NCBI GenBank assembly: GCA_030637805.1
Contig: DAOWFV010000247.1
Coordinates: 1 to 17,204 of the forward strand
Reading direction: 5' to 3'
Length of the DNA stretch: 17,204 bases
Origin: Acidobacteriota bacterium
Lineage (GTDB): Bacteria > Acidobacteriota > Thermoanaerobaculia > Thermoanaerobaculales > Sulfomarinibacteraceae
Shown here: positions 1 through 6,389 of the stretch, in pieces
How positions within the stretch are numbered: the stretch's first letter is position 1
Layout: each line of letters begins with the position of its first letter
The notes under the pieces: generated by a model
Told to the model about the DNA's origin: nothing
Seen by the model: the letters and a program-made list of their open reading frames with translations, nothing else
Databases searched by the model: none
Program-made: the position numbers and the translations under genes

Positions 1-814
1 GGCGTGGTCCGCCCGGGCTCACCGCGCGGGCCTCCTCCAAGATCGCTGCTGAGTCTTCGAAGACCGCCGGCGAGGACAGCCGGCCGGGGTTCTGGAGGTA
101 GTACTCGAGCTTGTCGTCGAGATCCGCGCGGGCTGCCGCACGGTCGTGGCCGTCGAGGGCCGCGGCCGATTCGGGATCCACCGCCAACACCGCCAAGTAG
201 GTCTTCTCGGCCTCCCGCCAGGCCTCGGCCCGCTCGAGCTCCAAAGCCCGACGGGTCCCGTGGATGAGCACTTCGCGTCGCTGGCCCGCCTCCACCCGGG
301 CGAGCCCGTCGATCACCTCGGGGGCACCGGGTCGGATTCCGGCTGCACGTTCCAGGGCCAAGCGTGCGGCCTCCCACCGCCCTTGATCGAGTGCCTCGAG
401 GCCCTCCGACATCGCCTCGACATACTCTCGCGGCGTTCCTGTCGGCGTCGGGAGCCGCAACTCCAGGGGCGGAGGAGGTGAGACGTTGGTGGGAGTCGGT
501 TCCGATCGAACAGGCGCAGGCGGCGAGGGCTGCGTCTCGGTCGGTTGCATCGGCGAATAGTCGTGAGCTGCGGACCCATGGTCCCGGGATTCCGCCGCGT
601 TCGGATCGTGTCGTTGCGCCTGCCACCGGGGCAGGACGACGAAGACACCGACGGTAGCGAGGATCAGCGCCGCGAAGAGGGTGGCGAAGCCGATATTGCG
701 AGACAAGCGCGACCGGCGGACGGCTTCCCTGCGGTTCGTGGCCGTTGGATCACCTGCCGCTGCGGGTATCCGAGGCGGAGGTCGCAGGCGCGGCGAGTGA
801 TCACTATCGTTCAT
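1..814 (-). CDS. Membrane-anchored TPR-like protein, C-terminus beyond window
   Basis: The frame stays open from an ATG at 814 to the window edge (271 codons seen), so the gene is partial. The basic N-terminus (residues 1-40) is followed by one hydrophobic helix (about 42-61), then a Pro/Thr/Ser-rich linker (about 66-128). Helical segments at about 131-164 and 188-222 resemble degenerate TPR units (EGLEALDQGRWEAARLALERA; TYLAVLAVDPESAAALDG). This predicts a single-pass inner-membrane protein with a periplasmic helical-repeat domain for protein contacts. The start codon overlaps the stop of the preceding lipoprotein gene (ATGA, 811-814). That fixes the start and implies translational coupling, since the upstream Shine-Dalgarno match is weak. 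I do not recognise the family, and the TPR assignment is by pattern only. Confidence 0.75.
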   Translation of the reverse strand, partial: MNDSDHSPRLRPPPRIPAAAGDPTATNRREAVRRSRLSRNIGFATLFAALILATVGVFVVLPRWQAQRHDPNAAESRDHGSAAHDYSPMQPTETQPSPPAPVRSEPTPTNVSPPPPLELRLPTPTGTPREYVEAMSEGLEALDQGRWEAARLALERAAGIRPGAPEVIDGLARVEAGQRREVLIHGTRRALELERAEAWREAEKTYLAVLAVDPESAAALDGHDRAAARADLDDKLEYYLQNPGRLSSPAVFEDSAAILEEARAVSPGGPR

Positions 815-2091
815 CTCTCAAGCGGGTGCCCGGAATCGTCCTGATGCAAACTCGGTCCCGAGCTCCCGGAGGTGGTAGATGGGGGCAGGTTGGGGTCCGG
901 AAGCAGCCCAGTCTCGGTGGTCCAGATCTCCTGCAGGATACGACGCCACTCCTGGTACTGGGTCTCGGCGGATCCGGAGAGCCGCAGGGTCTGACCCTCC
1001 ACCTCGATGACAATCGGCTGTAGCTCGGTCTCGACCGAGGCGGCCAGCTCTCTGATAGCTTCCGCGTGGATCTTCGCCTCCTTGGAGGTGCCGATGCCGG
1101 CATGAATCGCCGCCATGCCACCGATCACGGCGGCATCGCGAATGATCGCCGCTCCCGAGGAGCCGGGATCGGCGAGAGCTGCGCCGAGAATTGCCAACCC
1201 GCCGAGGATTTTCTGAGTGAGGGCCTTTCGTTTGAGCGCCTTGTAGGCCTGCTCCTCCTCGTAGGTGTACTTGCGCCAGCTGTCGTACGGTGTGCTCATC
1301 GTGTCGTAAAAGGCGGCGTAATTCAGGTCGAGGGTATCCACAAACAGGTTTTCGCTTGCGCGGATGCCGTCCACCCGCTTCAACATCGGGTCGTCGTACG
1401 CGGGCAGCCTCCCTATTGAGATGAGTCCCTTTTTGTTATTGGTGAGATAGTCCGCGAAAGGTACCGGGGCGAGGTCGGCGGCGAAACGCATCCGCGACAC
1501 GTGGCGAATGGTCGTCAGCTGGCTCGCGTGCATTTTCCGTCTCGCCTCGAGGATGTCGTTCGAGATCTCGTTGTACAGCGTCTGGAACGGGTCGATTGCG
1601 GTGCTCTCGGTGCTGAGGTACACGAGCTCGTCGGCCTCGGCTCGATAACGGCGCTCGAGCCACTCCTTTCCGGTAGCGTCCACGACCCGGATGTCGAGAG
1701 CCAGCTTCGATCCGGTGGACTGGAGGATCGTGCCGGTGACCTCGAGGTCGGTGATGCTGTGCCCGCCCGGCAGAACCCGCACCGCGCCCCATTGGCCGGT
1801 GCCCTGCATGGTGTTCTTGAGTTGGATGGCGAGGTAACGCGCTTCGGCCCTACGCAGCTCGGGGAAAACATCGTCCGGTATAGGCTGGCCCTGGGCCGGG
1901 AGTCCGGGATCGAAGACCTCGATGCCAACGTCGAGAACTTGGTCCTGCGGGATCTCCCCCGTGGCCTGAATCGCCTGCGTGGCGCTTGATTGCCGGGGCG
2001 ACTGTGAGGCGCACCCAGCCCCGAGAACGAGCAGTGTCGACACCGCTCCGATCAGTCCGAACCGTGGAATCACGGGTCGAGGCCCCCTCAT
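811..2091 (-). CDS. Predicted lipoprotein of unknown function, 426 aa
   Basis: The start is placed at 2091, where ATG overlaps the upstream stop (ATGA, 2088-2091). A longer reading from 2148 would bury the signal sequence. Residues 1-26 form a lipoprotein signal ending in LGAG-C27. Residues about 51-190 alternate strands and helices (VLDVGIEVFDPG; WGAVRVLPGG; ITDLEVTGTILQSTGSKLAL; LDIRVVDATGKEW), a layout reminiscent of small periplasmic alpha/beta lipoprotein domains. Residues 292-333 form a Gly/Ala-rich hydrophobic stretch (ILGGLAILGAALAD; AAVIGGMAAIHAGIG) that may contact membrane or oligomerise. The C-terminus is Ser/Pro-rich. It lies between two other envelope genes with 4-bp overlaps on both sides, so the three products probably act together at the cell envelope. 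I do not recognise a named family. Confidence 0.8.
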   Translation of the reverse strand: MRGPRPVIPRFGLIGAVSTLLVLGAGCASQSPRQSSATQAIQATGEIPQDQVLDVGIEVFDPGLPAQGQPIPDDVFPELRRAEARYLAIQLKNTMQGTGQWGAVRVLPGGHSITDLEVTGTILQSTGSKLALDIRVVDATGKEWLERRYRAEADELVYLSTESTAIDPFQTLYNEISNDILEARRKMHASQLTTIRHVSRMRFAADLAPVPFADYLTNNKKGLISIGRLPAYDDPMLKRVDGIRASENLFVDTLDLNYAAFYDTMSTPYDSWRKYTYEEEQAYKALKRKALTQKILGGLAILGAALADPGSSGAAIIRDAAVIGGMAAIHAGIGTSKEAKIHAEAIRELAASVETELQPIVIEVEGQTLRLSGSAETQYQEWRRILQEIWTTETGLLPDPNLPPSTTSGSSGPSLHQDDSGHPLER

Positions 2092-2918
2092 TCCGCGCTC
2101 TTCTTCGAGCCGGAAACCGAGGCCTTGTACCGTCGATACTCCTCCCACAGTTTTTCACGCAGCTCCGGGTCCTTCTCGGCCATAGCCGCCTCCCTCAGCT
2201 GACGCGCCACGATGTCGTCGTCCGATCCGTCGCCCACGTCGGGCGGGAGGTCGGTGGATCCGGTTGTGCCTGGGCCCGACCCGCCCACCGCTCCCGAGGT
2301 TCCGCCTCCCTCTTCACCAGTGGCGGTGGATCCGCCGCCGGACGTGGTTTCGCCTGTTACCCCACCGGCGCCCGGGCCGGTGCCGGGGATGGAGTCGCGA
2401 CCTGCGGGCGGGCCCCCGCCACCTTCGCGGGCCGCCGCCTCGGCCGCCAGTCGTTGCAGTTCTTCGTGCATCCGCTGATCGAACTCTCCGGTGGAGGAGC
2501 CGAGCTTGTCGTCCAGGGCCGCCGTCGCCTCATCGGTGGTTGGCGCGCCGGTCGGCGGGGGCGGCTGCCCACCGCCCGGGGAGCCGGGCGGGGCGGCTCC
2601 GGGGACTCCCGAAGACTCGCCTTCCCGGCTCTCGGCCGAATCCACGGCCTGTGTCGACTCACCGTCAGCCGACCCGGCATCACCGCCCTGGCCAGTTTCG
2701 CCGGAGGCTCCGGACCGATCCGAACCCTTGGCCCCGGTTCCCTGCCCCTGAGACCCCCCCGATTCCTGGTTGTCTGTAGCTTCGCTCGCGGGCGGAGTCT
2801 TTTCCGGCGTTTCGGGTGGTGCCTGGCTGGTGCTCGAGCCGCTCGAGGCACAACCCGAGGTCACGGTCACAACCGCGACCATCGAAACAACCAACACGGT
2901 GCGCAGCTTCAATCGCAT
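2088..2918 (-). CDS. Disordered lipoprotein with conserved-looking charged C-terminal helix
   Basis: Residues 1-22 form a lipoprotein signal peptide with the lipobox TSG-C23. Almost all of residues 24-230 is low-complexity Gly/Ser/Pro/Thr/Glu sequence, expected to be disordered. It is interrupted by one helical patch at about 136-165 (DDKLGSSTGEFDQRMHEEL). The last 44 residues differ: a charged amphipathic helix, DDDIVARQLREAAMAEKDPE followed by LREKLWEEYRRYK (233-265). The protein thus resembles a lipid anchor and flexible tether that presents a C-terminal binding helix in the periplasm. It is the first gene of the minus-strand operon. The sequence just before ATG reads GAAGGA with almost no spacer, so initiation may be weak. 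Function is unknown. Confidence 0.8.
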   Translation of the reverse strand: MRLKLRTVLVVSMVAVVTVTSGCASSGSSTSQAPPETPEKTPPASEATDNQESGGSQGQGTGAKGSDRSGASGETGQGGDAGSADGESTQAVDSAESREGESSGVPGAAPPGSPGGGQPPPPTGAPTTDEATAALDDKLGSSTGEFDQRMHEELQRLAAEAAAREGGGGPPAGRDSIPGTGPGAGGVTGETTSGGGSTATGEEGGGTSGAVGGSGPGTTGSTDLPPDVGDGSDDDIVARQLREAAMAEKDPELREKLWEEYRRYKASVSGSKKSAE

Positions 2919-2996
2919 TCCTTCGCCGCCCCCACGCGGCCCGGCGTTCCCCGTTGGAGGTTAACGACTCGACGGGGACGAGCCATTCCAGCCAAA

Positions 2997-3024
2997 ACTC
3001 TACCATGCACCTTGCGTGCTACAA
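2997..3024 (-). promoter_or_regulatory. Possible promoter of the lipoprotein operon
   Basis: Read on the minus strand, TTGTAG (3024-3019) and TAGAGT (3002-2997) are 16 bp apart, about 80 bp upstream of the first lipoprotein gene. The match to sigma70 consensus is only moderate. The -35 box would coincide with the -10 box of the divergent gene, so the two promoters would compete. Confidence 0.25.
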
Positions 3025-3025
3025 T
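3017..3025 (+). promoter_or_regulatory. Extended -10 promoter element before the OmpH-like gene
   Basis: TGCTACAAT matches an extended -10 (TGnTATAAT, one mismatch in the hexamer) 24 bp upstream of the ATG. No good -35 is visible 17 bp upstream, which is tolerable for extended -10 promoters. A GGAGG Shine-Dalgarno (3039-3043) follows at good spacing from the start codon at 3050. Confidence 0.4.
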
Positions 3026-3049
3026 TCGCGGCCGGTTTGGAGGTAAAGG

Positions 3050-3568
3050 ATGCGAGCAATTGGACGATGGACTCTGGTGCTGATTGCGGTCCTCGCGGCG
3101 GTGCCCGCGATGGCAGGCAAAATCGGTTTCGTAGACGCGGAGCGGGCGGTGGCCTCGGTGGCGCAGGGCGAGATCAAGCTGAAGGAGCTCGAAGAATGGG
3201 CCAACCCGCGTCGAGAACAAATCGAGCAGATGCGAACGGAAGCTCTGGCGATTCGCGATCAAATCGAGAAGCAGCGCAATGTGTCACCCCCCGAGGTGGT
3301 CGCAAAGCTGGAGCAGGACTTGCAGACGGCCGGCCGGCGCTTCGAGGACAGTGGGCGGAGCTTCAACCGTGAGCTCGAGGCCAAGCAGAGTGAGCTCCTC
3401 GGTGAGGTAGCGCAAAGGGTGGGGCAGGTGGCCAGCGACTACGCTAAGGCCAACGATTACGATGCGATCTTCGTGCTCAACGCCCAGCCCATGATCTACG
3501 TCTCCGAGGCGGCTGACCTCACCGATGTCGTGATCGGTCTCTACGACGAGCAGTTCCCGGTGAACTGA
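3050..3568 (+). CDS. OmpH/Skp-family periplasmic chaperone
   Basis: This 172-aa protein has a cleavable signal peptide (1-22, cut expected after AMA). The mature start KIGFVDAERAVAS is the usual OmpH/Skp opening strand. A long charged coiled-coil region follows (about 38-130), and the protein ends with the family strand-and-helix motif (YDAIFVLNAQPMIYVSEAAD, then LTDVVIGLYDEQFP). Skp is a trimeric jellyfish-shaped holdase that carries unfolded outer-membrane proteins across the periplasm. In many diderms it sits beside bamA and lpxD, but here it precedes an LtaS-like transferase and a glycosyltransferase. The start is supported by GGAGG seven bases upstream. Length matches the family. The family assignment is firm, the client set unknown. 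Confidence 0.88.
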   Translation: MRAIGRWTLVLIAVLAAVPAMAGKIGFVDAERAVASVAQGEIKLKELEEWANPRREQIEQMRTEALAIRDQIEKQRNVSPPEVVAKLEQDLQTAGRRFEDSGRSFNRELEAKQSELLGEVAQRVGQVASDYAKANDYDAIFVLNAQPMIYVSEAADLTDVVIGLYDEQFPVN

Positions 3569-3617
3569 CATCGGAACCTGCCGGATCCCGGCCCCTCCCT
3601 CGGTATACTCGCGGCAG

Positions 3618-6389
3618 ATGGGCTGGCGATACTGGGTGGTTTGGCTGGCGATGGGCTGCGCCGGCGGGCAGATGGCTGCTGCGAAGCAACCGTCTCACGA
3701 CCTGCGAATAGTGCAGCACGAGCTCGAACCTGTCCTCGCGGCCGGGACCCTGATCTCCGTTCCCGTAGTGGTGGCCAACGACGGCGTGGTTCCGTGGGTC
3801 CCCGAGAAGGGATTCGCTCTCTCCTACCACTGGCTGGATGCAGACTCGGAGATCGCGTCCTGGGACGGATTGCGCACTCCCTTTCCCGGTCCGGTGGTTT
3901 CGGGGGCCTCGGCCCGCGTGGTCGCAACGGTGGAGGTGCCGCTACGCCCGGGCCACTACCGCCTCGTGTGGGACGTGGTTCATGAGGGGGTGCTGTGGAT
4001 CTCCGAGGTGGACCCGACTCCGGTAGAGGGCATTCCGGTCAGCGTTGAAGCTGATTATGGTTTCACGATCGTCGATGCATCCGGACCCCGGTTCATGGTG
4101 GCGAGTTCGGACGCGAAGGTGAGAGTGGGGCTCGAGAACCACGGCAGCCGGACATGGCCTGCCGACGGCTCCACCGCCCTGTCGTACCACTGGCTCGATC
4201 TGTCCGGGGACGTCGTGGAGTGGGACGGGCGGCGCAGGGCATTCCCGCACGAGATTCGCTCCGGGGAGACGGTGGCGGTCCAGGCGATCCTGGAGGCTCC
4301 ACCGCGGGCGGGGGTGTACCGGCTCCAGTGGGACCTCGTGGAGGAGGGGGTGTGCTGGTTCTCAGAGCGCGCGGCCGAGCCCCCGCCAACCCGGCTCGTG
4401 GTCGTGGCGCCTGACCCGCTTGCGAGTTCAGGGTGGTGGGCGCTCTTGGTTCTCCTCGCCGCCGCGGCAGCGGTGTCGGTCCTGGTGCGCGGCGGTCCAG
4501 GACCCCTGATGGCGCTTTTTGCGGTTGGAGATCTGCTCTGGTGCGTGGGGTCGCTGGCGGTCAAACAAGGGTTTGTTCTGGCCGAGGTCGGTGCGCGCGC
4601 CACCGGTACGGGGTGGCTGCTCATCTGGGGTGGTGCGGCCGCGTTGGTGTTGCTGGCCACGGTTCTGCCGCGACGATTCCGCCCGTGGGTCTGCTGGACC
4701 CTGGTTGCGGCCAGCACCCTGATTATGTGGGGGGATGCGGTCTATCTGCGGTTTTTCGGTGATCTTCCGTCTCCGGCCGCCCTCGCCGCCGCCGGCCAGC
4801 TTGGCCGCGTGGAGGCGAGCTTGCGCGACCTGCTCGCCGTCCGGGATCTCTGGATGTGGCTCGATCTCCTCCCGGGCCTGGTACTCGTGTTGGTGGCGGG
4901 ACGTTTGCAACGGGGGTGTAGTCCGAGACCGCGGTGGATCGCTACCGCGGCGCTGCTCACGGCGGTGATGGCGGGGGCCGGGGCAGGGATCCACCTTGCC
5001 GCCACCGAGCCCGGGTTGCTCCGCCAGATGTTCCGCAGGGTGACGGTGGCGCGCGAGGTCGGCCTGTTGAACCTGCACGCCATCGATGGGGCGCGCCACC
5101 TTGTTCGAATGGCGCGGCGCCCCGAGCTGGACCCCGACCGCTTTCGGGAGGCCGTGGCGTGGTTCCGTGGGCGGGCCCCGCTGCGGGCCGGTAGCGGCCC
5201 GTGGTTTGGCGCCGCCGAGGGGGCCAACCTGGTAATGGTGCAGGTGGAGTCCCTGCAGGGGTTCGTGATCGGGCTCGAGATCAATGGCGTCGAGGTAACA
5301 CCGTTTCTCAACCGGTGGACCGAGACCGCGCTTTATTTCCCCGACCTCACCGATCAAACCGGCCAGGGACGGTCGTCGGACAGCGAGCTGGCGACCCAGG
5401 TGTCACTGCTGCCCTTGGCCGGGGGTGCGGCGGCGTTTCGTTACCCTGGAAACGATTTCACCGGTGTGGCCGAGGTGCTGGCCGAGCGCGGCTACCACAC
5501 CTTCTCGGCGGTCCCGTTCGACGGCGCCTTTTGGAACCGCCGTCTGACCCATCCGGCCTTTGGCTACGCCCGTAGTTTTTTCGTCAACGACTTCGCCGCT
5601 GGCGAGAATATAGGCTGGGGCCTCAACGACCGCGACTTTCTCAGCCAGATGACGGGACGGCTGGCGGCGGCGGAGCGCCCCTTCTGCGCCTACCTTCTGA
5701 CTCTCTCGCTCCACCACCCGTTCGCCGGGTTTCCAGAGCATCTGAAGGTGCTCGACGTCGATCCGTGGCAGGACACGCCGTTCGGGAATTTCCTGCACAC
5801 CATGCACTTCTTGGATTCCTCCCTGGCGTCTTTCGTGGCCGGTCTGGAACTCGAGGGGCTTGCCGAGAGCACGGTAATCGCGGTATGGGGCGACCACGAC
5901 GCCGGATTCCGCTGGCGGCCCGAGATCGCAGCTGTCATGGGCGTCGGCCCTGACCCGGCGGGCTGGTACCTGAGCCAGGAGGTGCCGCTCTTCATCCGGG
6001 TGCCCGGGTCCGAGGCGCCGCGGGGCGAGCTACGGCTGGCCGCAGGCCATACGGATGTCGCGCCGACCCTGCTCGCTTTGTGCGGCGTCGACCCCGCGCC
6101 GTACGCCTATGTGGGCCGAAACCTCTTGGGCGTCGCTGCGGACGTCCCGGTGGTCGGTGAGTACGGCTGCTGGCGCGACGCTCGCCATCTCTTCCTCCAG
6201 GGCGGCGGGACGTTGGAGGAGGGGAGCTGCATTGAGCTGGCGACGCTTCAGACGGTGGCGCCGGCCGAATGTGCTGCCGCTTTTTCCGAGGCTCGGCGAA
6301 CCGAGGTCGTCTCGTCCCTGGTCCTGGAGTACGACCTCCAGGGAACCATCTACCGCGAGCTTGGCGGCGAAGGGGAGGTGGAGCGGTGA
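3618..6389 (+). CDS. LtaS-like phosphoglycerol transferase/sulfatase-superfamily membrane protein with N-terminal Ig-like repeats
   Basis: This 923-aa protein has a signal peptide (1-22), two tandem beta-rich repeats (about 28-140 and 148-262) sharing LSYHWLD, WDG, FP and YRL.WD.V.EGV.W.SE, and six predicted membrane helices (about 273-460). An alkaline-phosphatase-fold domain (about 535-840) follows. The catalytic pattern of lipoteichoic-acid synthases is visible: E544 in VESLQ, QTGQGRSSD (580-588), FWNR (638-641) and GDH (758-760). LtaS uses the Thr of QGKTSD as nucleophile, and the equivalent here appears to be Ser586. With the signal cleaved and six helices, both soluble domains face the periplasm. 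The likely reaction is transfer of phosphoglycerol or another phospho-alcohol from a phospholipid to a glycan or lipid. The substrate is unknown. Only a weak ribosome-binding site is seen. The gene overlaps the next by 4 bp. Confidence 0.8.
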   Translation: MGWRYWVVWLAMGCAGGQMAAAKQPSHDLRIVQHELEPVLAAGTLISVPVVVANDGVVPWVPEKGFALSYHWLDADSEIASWDGLRTPFPGPVVSGASARVVATVEVPLRPGHYRLVWDVVHEGVLWISEVDPTPVEGIPVSVEADYGFTIVDASGPRFMVASSDAKVRVGLENHGSRTWPADGSTALSYHWLDLSGDVVEWDGRRRAFPHEIRSGETVAVQAILEAPPRAGVYRLQWDLVEEGVCWFSERAAEPPPTRLVVVAPDPLASSGWWALLVLLAAAAAVSVLVRGGPGPLMALFAVGDLLWCVGSLAVKQGFVLAEVGARATGTGWLLIWGGAAALVLLATVLPRRFRPWVCWTLVAASTLIMWGDAVYLRFFGDLPSPAALAAAGQLGRVEASLRDLLAVRDLWMWLDLLPGLVLVLVAGRLQRGCSPRPRWIATAALLTAVMAGAGAGIHLAATEPGLLRQMFRRVTVAREVGLLNLHAIDGARHLVRMARRPELDPDRFREAVAWFRGRAPLRAGSGPWFGAAEGANLVMVQVESLQGFVIGLEINGVEVTPFLNRWTETALYFPDLTDQTGQGRSSDSELATQVSLLPLAGGAAAFRYPGNDFTGVAEVLAERGYHTFSAVPFDGAFWNRRLTHPAFGYARSFFVNDFAAGENIGWGLNDRDFLSQMTGRLAAAERPFCAYLLTLSLHHPFAGFPEHLKVLDVDPWQDTPFGNFLHTMHFLDSSLASFVAGLELEGLAESTVIAVWGDHDAGFRWRPEIAAVMGVGPDPAGWYLSQEVPLFIRVPGSEAPRGELRLAAGHTDVAPTLLALCGVDPAPYAYVGRNLLGVAADVPVVGEYGCWRDARHLFLQGGGTLEEGSCIELATLQTVAPAECAAAFSEARRTEVVSSLVLEYDLQGTIYRELGGEGEVER

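Noticed and set aside
1501..1989. Plus-strand open frame opposite the 426-aa lipoprotein gene
   Set aside because: No signal, motif or ribosome-binding site. The minus strand has a lipobox and start/stop overlaps with both neighbours.
3604..3609. TATACT as a -10 box giving a leaderless mRNA for the LtaS-like gene
   Set aside because: No -35 or extended -10 accompanies it, and read-through from the OmpH-like gene 49 bp upstream explains expression equally well.
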